A DNA stretch of 64,000 nt from Oceaniferula flava. GTDB lineage: Bacteria; Verrucomicrobiota; Verrucomicrobiia; Verrucomicrobiales; Akkermansiaceae. The notes below the pieces were generated by a model that had not been told where the DNA came from, did no database searches, and was given only the letters and a program-made list of their open reading frames with translations. The translations under genes and the position numbers were made by a program. The stretch covers positions 62,001 to 126,000 of the forward strand of contig NZ_JAFBGL010000004.1 in assembly GCF_016811075.1 (NCBI RefSeq), in the 5' to 3' direction. Positions 8,507-18,319 of this stretch are shown one piece after another. The stretch's first letter is position 1; each line of letters begins with the position of its first letter.

Positions 8507-10510
8507 TTATTTCAGCGTCTTGATCCACTTGATCACCGCCTTCTGCTCTTCCTTCGAGAGGTTGGGGTTAGGCATTGCTGGAGGGAACCCCACGGGGTGC
8601 TCGAGCATGGGGTTGGCAATCGCGCGGCGCAAATAGGCATCGTTCACCGTGATGGTGGAGGTCTCACCGTCGCGGATGACCTGCTGTTTTTTTCCGAACA
8701 AACCCTTGAAGCTGGGGCCCACGAGGCGGGAGCCATCGGTCGAGTGACAGGCTGCGCAAACCGCCTTGTGCTGGGACTTGGCGTAGGCGATCGGCTCGGT
8801 CTTGGGGTCGAGCTGCTTTTTGATCGGCGCCTTGGCTCCACCACCTTGATGCTTCACCATCGTGTACCACGCGGCATTTTTATAGAGGTCCAGTTGATCC
8901 ACGGTCAGATGCACCACCCAGCCGACGTTCTCGCTGGTGTAGCCGCCTTTGCTAACAAACGGTGCTGAGTTATCGCGGATGCCAGGCAGGGTGAGCATGA
9001 TGCGTTTGCCATCCTCGCTGAGGGTTTTCTTCACCAGGGTCAGTTTTTCCGTGCCCATGTTGCGACCGCCGTAGCCATTGGTCGGCACATAGGTCCACTG
9101 CTTGGCCTCGATCTGAGCGGCATCCAGTTGCGCTTGGGTGATCGGTTTGAACAGCTCGATTTCCAAGCCGCCGACACGATCGCGCACGGCGACCATTTCG
9201 TTGAAATCAGCGGGGATTTCTTGGGGTGCTAGGTGGCTCAGCCGCTGCAGTCCGTAGGGTGGCTTGGGGTCTTCGCCTGGTGCCGGAAGGAACTGCCAGA
9301 GACCACCTTCGCCGATGTGGCCGAGATAGATATTGCCATCGGGGCCATGTTTCAGTCGGTTCGGCCCGGCGGTCAGGCCGGTTTTTCCTTCGGGGTCATG
9401 CCCGCCGCTGTGAAGGAAAGCTGCGCCCTGCCATGTGCCATCCACCTCCTCGAGGAAGATACGGTTCAGTCGACCCAGGGTCACATCGCCCACCAGCCAC
9501 TGGCCGTTGTAGACAGACATCGGTCCTTTGAGGTCCTTGAGCACCACTGGCTGCGATGGCGACCGGCTAACCTCGCCCTGCGGCAGGTGCACGGTAGGCG
9601 GCGATTGATACTTCGACCCTCCTTTGACGTCGTCCACGTCCTCCGGTTGGAAGGCGGCAATGTTGGTGTTATCCTTTTTCAGCAAGAAGTGACCGTAAAA
9701 GCCACCGGGGGTGAGACGGATGAATTCGTTAGACGGGTTGAACACCCCTTGGTTATCGGTGACGATGATCTCATCGTTGGGGCCCACAGCGATCCCATTC
9801 GGGGTGCGGTAGCCGCCGGCGTAGTAGGAGATATCGACCTCGGACGGCTTTTCCTCACCGGTCACGGGGCCAAACATAAAGGTCGAACCTCGGTGTGTCT
9901 TAGGGTTAACGGTGACGTTGAAGTCGCGCGCTCCGCCAGGGCGGATGGAGGTGGTGAGGTTCCCCACCAAGTAGGTTTTGCCATCCTTGGCCAGCTTCTC
10001 AAAGCCCACGGTGTAGGTGTGAAAATTGACATGTGACAGGCCGTCCATCAGCACCACTTTTTCATCTGCACTGTAAACGCCGTCGCCATTTTTGTCCTCC
10101 AAACGGGAAATCTTATCCTTCTCGCCAATGTAAATTTTGCCCTTGTGCACGGCGATGCCCGTGGGTTCGTAGAGATCCCCCATCAGACGATGCGCCTTGA
10201 TTTTGGAGCGATCCGAGTTGCCTATCACTCCAGTCACCTTGTAAACCTCACCTTTTTTGAAGGGCGCCTTGTTGAGGCGGTCGGGGGTGAACACGGTGAC
10301 GTAAATATCATCGCCACCAAACGCCAGGCCGGAGACCTTCAACTGCACGTCCTGGTCCGGGTAAACATTTTCCATGCGCCACAAGGGGTGCAGTTTGTCC
10401 GCGGCCGCTCCTTCAGAAAGTTTTGGACCTGATTTTTTCTTCTTAGGTGCGGCTTCGGCCAGGGGGACGAGGCCGAGAGAGACGATGAGGAGACGGGGCA
10501 GGAAATGCAT
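8507..10510 (-). CDS. PVC-type sugar dehydrogenase-like beta-propeller with C-terminal cytochrome c
   Basis: A 667-residue exported protein. The start at 10510 is chosen over an upstream in-frame ATG at 10573 because it opens a signal peptide (MHFLPRLLIVSLGLVPLAEA). Residues about 30-430 form a beta-propeller of the soluble glucose/sorbosone dehydrogenase and NHL kind, with repeated blades such as YRTPNGIAVGPNDEIIVTDNQG. The C-terminal ~90 residues are a class I cytochrome c domain: CAACH at about 585 binds heme, and Met in FPPAMPNPN is the likely axial ligand. It is probably a periplasmic oxidase of a sugar or alcohol passing electrons to its own heme. The fold is solid; substrate and cofactor are not known. 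Confidence 0.8.
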   Translation of the reverse strand: MHFLPRLLIVSLGLVPLAEAAPKKKKSGPKLSEGAAADKLHPLWRMENVYPDQDVQLKVSGLAFGGDDIYVTVFTPDRLNKAPFKKGEVYKVTGVIGNSDRSKIKAHRLMGDLYEPTGIAVHKGKIYIGEKDKISRLEDKNGDGVYSADEKVVLMDGLSHVNFHTYTVGFEKLAKDGKTYLVGNLTTSIRPGGARDFNVTVNPKTHRGSTFMFGPVTGEEKPSEVDISYYAGGYRTPNGIAVGPNDEIIVTDNQGVFNPSNEFIRLTPGGFYGHFLLKKDNTNIAAFQPEDVDDVKGGSKYQSPPTVHLPQGEVSRSPSQPVVLKDLKGPMSVYNGQWLVGDVTLGRLNRIFLEEVDGTWQGAAFLHSGGHDPEGKTGLTAGPNRLKHGPDGNIYLGHIGEGGLWQFLPAPGEDPKPPYGLQRLSHLAPQEIPADFNEMVAVRDRVGGLEIELFKPITQAQLDAAQIEAKQWTYVPTNGYGGRNMGTEKLTLVKKTLSEDGKRIMLTLPGIRDNSAPFVSKGGYTSENVGWVVHLTVDQLDLYKNAAWYTMVKHQGGGAKAPIKKQLDPKTEPIAYAKSQHKAVCAACHSTDGSRLVGPSFKGLFGKKQQVIRDGETSTITVNDAYLRRAIANPMLEHPVGFPPAMPNPNLSKEEQKAVIKWIKTLK

Positions 10511-10760
10511 ATTAGGTGATGGGGTGATGACAGGAGGCAAGCCGCATTCTCTTTTGCCATGGCGACATTGCAATGGGAAATGAGGACGGACGTGTCAGCA
10601 TTACGCAGGCGGCATCCACGATCTGCCAAAAAAATTTTCCTCTGGCGACATCCTCCCTTTCGAGAGATGATATGACGCAGGTGAAGATTTTGTTAGCCTT
10701 TAATCTACGCATGATAGCTCTCCCTCTCTAACTGCCACTAACCGATACCTCACTGTCCGC

Positions 10761-12275
10761 ATGCGCTACGCCCTCGTCTCTGACATCCACGCCAACCTGC
10801 AAGCATGGTCGGCGGTGCTGGAGGACATGCAGGCCTTGGAGATCGATCAAATCATCAACCTCGGTGACGTCGTCGGCTATGGCCCGAACCCTGCGGAAGT
10901 CCTGGCCTCGGTGCGTGAGCTCAGCCGCATTTCCGTCATCGGCAACCACGACGCCGTCTGCGCCCAACGCATGTCCGCCGATGCCTTCAACGAGCAGGCA
11001 CGGGCAGCGATCGAGTGGACCCAAAGTCAGCTCGATGCCGATGCCTGCCAATTTCTCGAGGCTCTACCCGACATGGCTCACCCCGAGGACGAGAGCTTCC
11101 TGATCACCCACGCGGAAGTCGTTTCCCCGCTCGACTTCGGCTACATCCTCACGGAGGAAGAGGCGGCGAGCAACTTTGCCGCCTGTGACGATCGTATCAT
11201 TTTCATCGGTCACACCCACCGCCCCGGACTCTTCCTCCAAGAAGAATCCGGCGACATCACCCTCCATGAGCCCGGTGAGTTCGTCTGCGATCCCAACTGC
11301 CGCTACATCATCAACCCCGGCTCCGTCGGTGATCCGCGCAGTGAAGACATTGTGGCAAGCTACTGCATTTTTGACAGCGAGACGCGCAAGGTGGAGTTCC
11401 GTCGTGTGGAGTTCGATACCGACGCTTACCGCAGCGCCATCGATGCCAGTGGTTTGGAAACTCGACCTTTTTTCCTACGCTATCTCGATAGCCTGCAGGA
11501 GCCCGGCAAACGCCTCATCCCACCTCTGGCAGAAACCAGCGCCATGCCTCGCATCGACCTTTCCGTGAAAGCCCCGGTGCTCGTTCCCAAGAAAAAAATG
11601 AGCCCGCTAGTGCCCATCGGACTCATCACCTTGGTCATCGGCTGCGCAGGGATCGCCTGGATCGTGGCATCCGGAAGAAACCAGCCCGCGGAGGAAACAT
11701 CGAACAAGCCCAGCGACCTCACGGCCGAGCTAACTACCACCGACGACGCGTCTGTGGACCAGACACCGGAGGATGACAGCACGCAACTCACCAGCCAAGC
11801 CGAAGCCCCAGTCACGACACCTGCCGAACCCGAGGTGAACAGTCAGTTTCCTGTGAAAGCCCGTTATGTGCGCATCCGCCAACCCAATGGACCCTCTCTG
11901 GCCTTGGCCGAAGTGGAAGTGATGCGGGGGAAAAAGAACATCGCCCTCCGCCGCATCGCCCGACAATCGTCCACCCTCTTTGCCACCACCCCCGCAGCCC
12001 AGGCGGTGGATGGAAACCGCAGTGGTAAAAAGAACAATTCCATCAGCCACACAGCCAAAGGGCCGAATGAATGGTGGGAGGTCGATCTCGGAGAAGAACA
12101 GCCGATCACTGCCGTCGTGGTCTGGAACCGCAACCGCAGCGCGCCGCTGATGAAACGGCTCGACCAATTCACCCTGGAAATCTTCGATGCCGAACGCAAG
12201 CTCGTCCTCCGCCGAAGCAATATCCCAGGCAAGGGCTACAAGATTGTGCTGAAATCCCCGCCTGTGGAAAAATAG
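10761..12275 (+). CDS. Metallophosphoesterase fused through a membrane helix to a discoidin (F5/8 type C)-like domain
   Basis: A 504-residue two-sided protein. The N-terminal half (about 1-245) is a YfcE/MJ0936-like calcineurin phosphoesterase with metal ligands D8-I-H10, G35-D36, G61-N62-H63-D64 and a distal GHTH. It would hydrolyse phosphodiesters or phosphoproteins in the cytoplasm. A membrane segment follows at about 284-304 (IGLITLVIGCAGIAWIV), then an acidic Thr/Glu-rich linker and a C-terminal domain (about 365-500) resembling a galactose-binding or discoidin module (KGPNEWWEVDLGEEQPITAVVVWNR). The architecture suggests a cytoplasmic phosphatase controlled by ligand binding outside the membrane, which is inference. 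No partner is evident. Confidence 0.75.
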   Translation: MRYALVSDIHANLQAWSAVLEDMQALEIDQIINLGDVVGYGPNPAEVLASVRELSRISVIGNHDAVCAQRMSADAFNEQARAAIEWTQSQLDADACQFLEALPDMAHPEDESFLITHAEVVSPLDFGYILTEEEAASNFAACDDRIIFIGHTHRPGLFLQEESGDITLHEPGEFVCDPNCRYIINPGSVGDPRSEDIVASYCIFDSETRKVEFRRVEFDTDAYRSAIDASGLETRPFFLRYLDSLQEPGKRLIPPLAETSAMPRIDLSVKAPVLVPKKKMSPLVPIGLITLVIGCAGIAWIVASGRNQPAEETSNKPSDLTAELTTTDDASVDQTPEDDSTQLTSQAEAPVTTPAEPEVNSQFPVKARYVRIRQPNGPSLALAEVEVMRGKKNIALRRIARQSSTLFATTPAAQAVDGNRSGKKNNSISHTAKGPNEWWEVDLGEEQPITAVVVWNRNRSAPLMKRLDQFTLEIFDAERKLVLRRSNIPGKGYKIVLKSPPVEK

Positions 12276-12389
12276 CACGCGTCTTCGGCCATGAGCGCCT
12301 AACTCAGACGAGACACTAAGCCCCCATGACTCAGCATGAGGGCTGACTGACTACCACCCAACAAGAGCTGCTCGATGGCAGCTGGAATG

Positions 12390-14315
12390 TTACAACGGCA
12401 GGTCGTAGCTCCGGCCTTCGGCTCCTTCGAACCATTTGACGTAGGCGAGGTTGACGGTGGCGAAACCTCCGGGAGTGGGGTAATCGCCAGTGAAATACCA
12501 GTCGCCAGTCGGGCCCTTGATACAGGCGTGGAGGTTTTCGATGGTTTGGAAAATGACTTCCACTTCGCCATGCCAATCGAGATCCTCGGGATACACCATG
12601 CGGCTGACCTCGGCAGAGATTTCCTCATCGCTGAAGCCCTCGTAGATGCCCTTGACCTGGTTCACACGCTCATCCTCCGGCTTTTTCAGCTCGGCTTTAC
12701 AAGCGAGGTAAACTTTCTCAATCACGCAGCTTTTCCCTGCCTTTTTCAGCAGATTCACAGCCGCTTGGAAGGCGATGAACTTGCCCATCTCCGACATATC
12801 GATGCCGTAGCAGTCCGGGTAGCGAATCTGCGGAGCCGTGGAACAGACCACAATCTTGCGCGGATTGGTGCGGGCGAGAATTTTCAGAATCGACTCCTTG
12901 AGCGTGGTGCCGCGGACAATCGAGTCGTCCAATGCCACCAGAGCATCTCCCTCTTTCACCAGATCATAGGTGATGTCGTAAACGTGGGAGACCAGCTGGG
13001 CGCGACCTTTTTCCTGGGAAATGAAGGTCCGCATCTTGATGTCCTTGTGCACCGCTTTCTCGCCACGTGGCCAGTTGCGCATGATCAGGTTATCGAGGTT
13101 TTCCTCCGTCAGTTCCCCCTTAGCGCAGGCGTCCATGATCTCGGCGCGCACTTGCTGGCGACGAAGAAGGCGGAGGCCATCGAGGAATCCGTAGTAAGCG
13201 GTCTCGGCAGTGTTCGGGATGAAGGCGAAGACGGCCTTGTCGAAATTGCTGCCGATGGATTCATACACCTGGTCGACCAGAGCGGCGCCCATGGCCTTGC
13301 GCTCACGGTAGATATCCGGATCGTTTCCGCGGGAGAAGTAGATCCGCTCAAACGAGCATGGGCTCTTCGGTAATTCCGGGTGGAAGCGATGGTTGCTGAT
13401 GCTGCCATCACGGCGGACGATGGTGCAGGTGCCGGGCTCCAGCTCGTGCACGTCCTCCTTGTTGGCTTCGAAAACAGTCATCAGTGGCACTCGCTCGGAG
13501 GCGAAGGCGACGACTTCATCGTTGATGTAAAAGTGACATGGGCGGATGCCGCGCGGATCGCGCATGACAAACATATCGCCATTTCCGACCACCCCGCTGA
13601 TGCAGTAACCACCGTCCCAAGGCTCGGCGGATTCATTGATGATCTCAGGTAGATCAATCTGCTCGGAAATCATTTCCGGGATCTCGCGACCATCGATGCC
13701 TTCGTCGCGCAGCTTGTGGTAGAGATCGGTGTGGTGCTCGTCGAGATGGAAGCCCACTTCTTCCAGGACCGTTTGGGTATCGGTGCCGAAAATCGGGTGC
13801 TGTCCACGATCGATCAGCTTCTTATTCAACGCACCGGCGTTGGTCATGTTGAAGTTCCCCATCACCATCAGGGTGCGGGTGGGCCAGTTGCTGCGGCGCA
13901 GGTAGGGGTGGCATGACCCGGAGTCGAACTGGCCGGAGGTGCCGTAGCGCAGGTGCCCCATGAGGATCTCGCCGCCGAAGTCGAACTTGTCTTTGACGGT
14001 CTCCGGTTTCTCCGGATCGAAGACGCCCTTGCGGACCATCTTGTTGTATTTCTTCAGCTCACCGCGAAAAACCGAGGCCATGGAGTCCTTGGCCGCGTCA
14101 CGCCGACGGAAGATGTAGGGCTGCCCGAGGGGCATGTCCAGTTTGCAGCAACCGATCCCGATGCCGTCCTGGCCCCGGTTGTGCTGCTTTTCCATCAGCA
14201 GGAACAATTTGTTCACCCCCCAGAGTGGGGTTTCGTATTTGTCCTTATAATATGAGAGTGGTTTGCGAAGGCGAACAACGGCGATGCCGCATTCGTGTTT
14301 GAGAGAGTCGCTCAT
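12390..14315 (-). CDS. purF: Amidophosphoribosyltransferase (long form)
   Basis: A 641-residue enzyme for the first step of purine synthesis, making phosphoribosylamine from PRPP and glutamine. The glutaminase half begins after a short propeptide with the nucleophile C9 (KHECGIAVV) and has the family's RGQDGIGIG. The phosphoribosyltransferase half carries the PRPP loop ALDDSIVRGTT at about 455-465. The protein is about 130-170 residues longer than the E. coli type, with extra sequence between and after the domains, which I recall also in Bacteroidetes and other Verrucomicrobia. It lies 40 bases after purM on the same strand, so the two form a purine operon. Confidence 0.88.
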   Translation of the reverse strand: MSDSLKHECGIAVVRLRKPLSYYKDKYETPLWGVNKLFLLMEKQHNRGQDGIGIGCCKLDMPLGQPYIFRRRDAAKDSMASVFRGELKKYNKMVRKGVFDPEKPETVKDKFDFGGEILMGHLRYGTSGQFDSGSCHPYLRRSNWPTRTLMVMGNFNMTNAGALNKKLIDRGQHPIFGTDTQTVLEEVGFHLDEHHTDLYHKLRDEGIDGREIPEMISEQIDLPEIINESAEPWDGGYCISGVVGNGDMFVMRDPRGIRPCHFYINDEVVAFASERVPLMTVFEANKEDVHELEPGTCTIVRRDGSISNHRFHPELPKSPCSFERIYFSRGNDPDIYRERKAMGAALVDQVYESIGSNFDKAVFAFIPNTAETAYYGFLDGLRLLRRQQVRAEIMDACAKGELTEENLDNLIMRNWPRGEKAVHKDIKMRTFISQEKGRAQLVSHVYDITYDLVKEGDALVALDDSIVRGTTLKESILKILARTNPRKIVVCSTAPQIRYPDCYGIDMSEMGKFIAFQAAVNLLKKAGKSCVIEKVYLACKAELKKPEDERVNQVKGIYEGFSDEEISAEVSRMVYPEDLDWHGEVEVIFQTIENLHACIKGPTGDWYFTGDYPTPGGFATVNLAYVKWFEGAEGRSYDLPL

Positions 14316-14355
14316 GAAAGAAGTTGGGTCGTTTGCAGTGTTTCAGTGTGCAGAC

Positions 14356-15348
14356 TTAGGACTCCATGCTCACTCGCACCCCTTGGGTATCAGTGATGGT
14401 GCCAATCTTGACTCCGCCAGGTCCGGCGGCGAGGGCCTTGTCCACGTCCTCGGGAGCGACGATGGTCACCCAGCCGAAGCCCATGTTGAAGGTGTGGAAC
14501 TTATCGTCTGAGTCCACAAATTGGAACACCTTCTGCATCGCAGCATTTTCCCAGTTCGGGATCACGATGTCGGCACCGTGGTTGGGCAGCAGACGCTCCA
14601 AGTTCTCCGGCAATCCACCACCCGTGATGTGGGCGTAGGCGCGGGGTTTGATGCCCGCCGCTTTGATATCGTTCACCACATCGTGGTAAAGACGCGTGGG
14701 AGCCAGCAGGCTGACGATTTCTTCCTTGGAAAAAGCATCACCATGCTCGGCAAAGACGCGGCGAATCAGGCTCCAACCGTTGGCGTGCGGGCCGTCCGAT
14801 TGATAACCGATCAGCACGTCACCGGTGGCGATGGTGGTGGGATCGATGAGATTGGGTTTTTCACAGCAGCCGATGCAGAATCCGGAGAGTTCCACCACAT
14901 CTTCCGGCACGATGCCGGGCATTTCCGCGGTTTCACCGCCGGCCAGAATGCAGCCACAGTCTTCCAGGTAGTCACACATCCCTGCGATCAGGCGGGTGAT
15001 GAGGTCTTTGTCCAGAGCTGCGATACCGATGTAATCGAGGAACATCAGCGGGTCTCCACCAGTGGTAATGATGTCATTCACGCTCATGGCGATGAGATCC
15101 TTACCAGCGGCTTCCAGCTGATCGTGCTCCAGCAGGAGCTCCAGCTTGGTGCCTACACCGTCACAACCAGTGACAATGACAGGTTCTTTATAAGCGCTCA
15201 GATCATAACAAGCAGCAAAAAGCCCAAAGGCTCCGTGTAGTTGGCGCTGCTTCTGCGTTCTGCGCACATGGGTTCCGATGTCCCCAACGAGGGCGGCGGC
15301 TTCCCTGGTATCAACGCCCGATTCTTTGTAGGTAAGTTTGCCCGACAT
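14356..15348 (-). CDS. purM: Phosphoribosylformylglycinamidine cyclo-ligase (AIR synthetase)
   Basis: A 330-residue cytoplasmic enzyme for the fifth step of purine synthesis, the ATP-dependent closure of FGAM to AIR. It begins with the PurM signature TYKESGVDTREAAALV, followed by TGCDGVGTKLELL (nucleotide-binding region), AMSVNDIITTGGDPL, LAGGETAEMPG and ITGGGLPENLERLLP, all in the usual order. The length is normal. It is the promoter-proximal gene of a purM-purF operon, with a good promoter candidate about 30 bases upstream. Confidence 0.95.
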   Translation of the reverse strand: MSGKLTYKESGVDTREAAALVGDIGTHVRRTQKQRQLHGAFGLFAACYDLSAYKEPVIVTGCDGVGTKLELLLEHDQLEAAGKDLIAMSVNDIITTGGDPLMFLDYIGIAALDKDLITRLIAGMCDYLEDCGCILAGGETAEMPGIVPEDVVELSGFCIGCCEKPNLIDPTTIATGDVLIGYQSDGPHANGWSLIRRVFAEHGDAFSKEEIVSLLAPTRLYHDVVNDIKAAGIKPRAYAHITGGGLPENLERLLPNHGADIVIPNWENAAMQKVFQFVDSDDKFHTFNMGFGWVTIVAPEDVDKALAAGPGGVKIGTITDTQGVRVSMES

Positions 15349-15378
15349 AGCTCATTTGCACGATAACTCGTGGAGCGC

Positions 15379-15406
15379 TTTGTAACACCCCACGGGACGG
15401 TGGCAA
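15379..15406 (-). promoter_or_regulatory. Candidate sigma-70-like promoter of purM-purF
   Basis: On the minus strand TTGCCA (15406-15401) is separated by 16 bases from TACAAA (15384-15379), which lies 30 bases before the purM ATG. The 16-base spacer matches the other promoter candidates in this window. It is a motif match only. Confidence 0.4.
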
Positions 15407-15589
15407 TGGTTTATTTTGTACCGATGCCCGAAGCTTTCACCCTCATGGCTTGATTTTTGCTCCGCATTTTCCCAGCAATCTTAATAAATTATAACAACTA
15501 AGTGCCGCGACGGCGGTTTAATTGAAGGATTATTGTCTTCTGATTAAGGCAAGCCTGAGTTTACAACCTACCCGTCTCCTCGATCTACC

Positions 15590-18121
15590 ATGGAAAACAC
15601 CGAGCCCACCACCCCTTTTCAAGCCCCATCTCTGGAGGAACTCGCACCTCTGTTTCCCGCCTACGACATCGAGGCCTTCATTGCCCAAGGAGGTATGGGG
15701 GCGGTTTATCAGGCGAAGCAAATCTCGCTCGACCGCGCTGTCGCGATTAAAATCCTGCCTCGCGAGTTCGGGGCCGACCCGGAATTCCGCGAGTCTTTCG
15801 AGGCCGAAGCCAAGGCGATGGCCCGCCTGAACCACCCGAACCTTATCGGCATTTATGACTTTGGCGATATCGACGGCATGCTCTTCCTGATCATGGAGCT
15901 GGTTCATGGCAAATCGCTCTACCACTCGTGCTACGGCAAAGCCATCGATCCGGTCCAGGCCTCAGAAATCATCATTGCGGTGTGCGAAGGGATCGACCAC
16001 GCGCACGATGCCGACATCCTGCACCGCGATATCAAACCGGCCAACATCCTCCTTTCCATGGATGCCACTCCCAAGATTGGCGATTTCGGACTGGCCGCCC
16101 CCATGAATGCCGCCGCCAACCCTGAGGACGTGATTTATGGCACCCCGGGCTACACCGCCCCCGAGGTCATCGCCCGTCAACCCGTGGACCGCCGCGCCGA
16201 TATTTTCTCTATCGGAGTGATGCTGCACGAGATGCTCACCGGGCAGATGCCGGATGAACATAGAACCCGTCCCTCTTCCATCAGCGGCTGCCCGATGGGA
16301 TACGACACCATCGTCGCCCGCAGCACCCATCCAGACCCCAACCAACGCTACAACACCGCCGCAGAGCTGGCCGAAGCTCTTAAAAAGGTCTCCAGCCAAC
16401 CGGCCTCCGTGCTCAACGTTCCTGCCGCCCCGGTGCGCTCCGCGGTCACTATGGCAGCACCGCAGAAAAAATCACCCGCACTGGCACTCACATTGATCGC
16501 TCTGGTCGCCATCGCAGGAATCGCCGTGCTGGCCAACCGCAAGGACAAGGACCCAGCGCCTGCCACCACCGACATCGACAAGCCCGCTACACCGGTATTG
16601 CCCAGCACTCCAACTCCAGGTTCCGACACATCCGAACCGGTCGAGGCAACCTCCACAGTCAACACCGCCCCCACCCCAAGCAAGAAGACCCTTCCACCGA
16701 TCAAGCAGCTTGCTCTTCTCAAAGCCCGACTGGCAAGCGGTGCACGCGACCAATTTCCAGACACCACCGTCGAGCGAAACGGTAGCCATTTTCTGCTACT
16801 AAAAACTAACTTCACACGTCCCAATGCGGAGAAACTTGCCGAAGAACACGGAGCTCATCTTGCCATACTCGCTGATACGGATGATCGGAAATGGCTGATG
16901 CAACAATTCTCAATCACCCGCCCGACTTGGATCGGTGCCGGACTCGCTGCAAACGACAGCTGGCAGTGGACCGATAGCAGCCCTTGGAACAGCGCCGACA
17001 CACCAGGCCAAGCTACGGTCGGTGAAGGCTTCCTCGCACTGAATTCACACGGCGAACTGATCCCACAACCAGAGAGCGGCAGGCGTCCGATCATCCTGCA
17101 ATGGCGCAATGACGGCAGCAACCCGTGCACCATGGAAGAGCAGCTGAAGCGCACCACCGCATCCATCGAAGAGAACGGCCTGCAAGAAGCTCGTTACCCC
17201 GTAGGCACACGCACACTCGGAGAATCACATTTCCTGCGGATCAACCAAAAAGTATCATGGGACAGTGCCCGCGAGCTGACCACGAAATACAAAGGTCACC
17301 TCCCCGTGCCAAGCTCACCGGAAGAGAACCAATGGCTCGCTAAAACCTTTGCAAGCGAGAGCAAGACGCACCGGTTTTGGCTCGGCGGATTCCTACTCAC
17401 CCCAACTTCGCCTTGGCAATGGATCACCCAAGAAGCTTGGCACTCCACCGGCTGGGCGAGCGGTCAACCTAGCGATGACAGCGCCAAGAACCGCATGATC
17501 ATGACACTCCGCCCCGGCGGCAGCGCTGAAGCGTGGTCGTCCAGCGATGGCAAAAGCGGCGAGGCCAACTGCCTGATGATCGAGTGGAGCGAGCCGAAGA
17601 AAGCCGCCACCGCCAAGATTGGCGATTTTGATCTCGATCAATGGCTCGCCAGCGTGAACAGCAAGATTCAAAAACGTGTCAAACCTGACGTCGAAGAGTA
17701 TCAACAAGAACGCGGTCAGATTATCAACGGCTACATTCGCGCCATGAAACGTGCCGCACGCCGAGTGGAAGTCCCTGGTGGGCGACGCGGAGGCCGTGGC
17801 AATGACCGCCTCACAGAGATGGTAGAAAACTCGATGGAAGAAGTGGAGGAAAGCGGAGAGCTGCTCACCACCCTGCCCCGCCTTGCTCCGGACTCTTTCC
17901 AAGAAATTCAAACCGAGTCGACTGCCGAGCTGAAAAAACTCGACGACATCTACCAGGCGAAACTGAAAGCCCATCTCGATTTCTACACCAAAGGCCTGTT
18001 AGGAAAAGCCACCTCACTCACAGAGGAGGGGTTCACCCAGCAGGCACGCGAGCTGCAGGAAAAAGTGGCAGCGATCGGTGAAGACACCTCGTTGATGCTG
18101 AAAGCTCTCGATCTCGATTAA
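15590..18121 (+). CDS. Transmembrane Ser/Thr kinase with two C-type-lectin-like ectodomains
   Basis: An 843-residue Hanks-type kinase. The kinase domain (about 25-275) has the glycine loop AQGGMGAVY, lysine in AVAIKIL (about 54), HRDIKPANILL at about 145, DFGLA at about 164 and the activation segment GTPGYTAPEV, so it should be active. A Pro/Thr-rich linker and a membrane helix (about 298-316) follow. Outside are two C-type-lectin-like domains (about 394-507 and 527-667), each with paired tryptophans such as WIGAG...WQWTD and FWLGGF...WQWIT, and a charged, probably coiled-coil C-terminus. It is probably a receptor kinase sensing a glycan or protein; ligand and target are unknown. The gene stands alone with its own AT-rich upstream region. 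Confidence 0.85.
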   Translation: MENTEPTTPFQAPSLEELAPLFPAYDIEAFIAQGGMGAVYQAKQISLDRAVAIKILPREFGADPEFRESFEAEAKAMARLNHPNLIGIYDFGDIDGMLFLIMELVHGKSLYHSCYGKAIDPVQASEIIIAVCEGIDHAHDADILHRDIKPANILLSMDATPKIGDFGLAAPMNAAANPEDVIYGTPGYTAPEVIARQPVDRRADIFSIGVMLHEMLTGQMPDEHRTRPSSISGCPMGYDTIVARSTHPDPNQRYNTAAELAEALKKVSSQPASVLNVPAAPVRSAVTMAAPQKKSPALALTLIALVAIAGIAVLANRKDKDPAPATTDIDKPATPVLPSTPTPGSDTSEPVEATSTVNTAPTPSKKTLPPIKQLALLKARLASGARDQFPDTTVERNGSHFLLLKTNFTRPNAEKLAEEHGAHLAILADTDDRKWLMQQFSITRPTWIGAGLAANDSWQWTDSSPWNSADTPGQATVGEGFLALNSHGELIPQPESGRRPIILQWRNDGSNPCTMEEQLKRTTASIEENGLQEARYPVGTRTLGESHFLRINQKVSWDSARELTTKYKGHLPVPSSPEENQWLAKTFASESKTHRFWLGGFLLTPTSPWQWITQEAWHSTGWASGQPSDDSAKNRMIMTLRPGGSAEAWSSSDGKSGEANCLMIEWSEPKKAATAKIGDFDLDQWLASVNSKIQKRVKPDVEEYQQERGQIINGYIRAMKRAARRVEVPGGRRGGRGNDRLTEMVENSMEEVEESGELLTTLPRLAPDSFQEIQTESTAELKKLDDIYQAKLKAHLDFYTKGLLGKATSLTEEGFTQQARELQEKVAAIGEDTSLMLKALDLD

Positions 18122-18258
18122 AACCGTCAAAAAAAGACACGCAAACGGTGAGATGGCAAGGACTCAGGAGAGCCGTGTTTTGATCATACAGCAAGCCTAA
18201 CACCACAGCTCGATGATGAGCTATGGACATCCCTCCTGCCGGTGAGGAAAGCATCCGC

Positions 18259-18286
18259 TTGACCCAACAGCGAGCGGGTCTAGCGT
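18259..18286 (+). promoter_or_regulatory. Candidate sigma-70-like promoter of the ZIP-like gene
   Basis: TTGACC (18259-18264), a 16-base spacer and TAGCGT (18281-18286) lie 33 bases upstream of the ATG at 18320. It has the same form as the HMG-CoA reductase candidate (TTGACC-N16-TAGCCT). Confidence 0.4.
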
Positions 18287-18319
18287 TTTGTTCTATCTCG
18301 CAGATTCCCTTGCATCGGT

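Noticed and set aside
7554..8636. A long open frame opposite the YhaM-like gene (360 codons), with similar ones at 12375-13373 and 28384-29313.
   Set aside because: They lie antisense to clear, conserved genes, have His/Arg/Gly-rich compositions typical of reverse-strand reading in GC-rich DNA, and show no family motifs.
12316..12345. A hairpin-like stretch between the phosphoesterase and purF genes.
   Set aside because: The stem has mismatches and there is no T-run on either strand.
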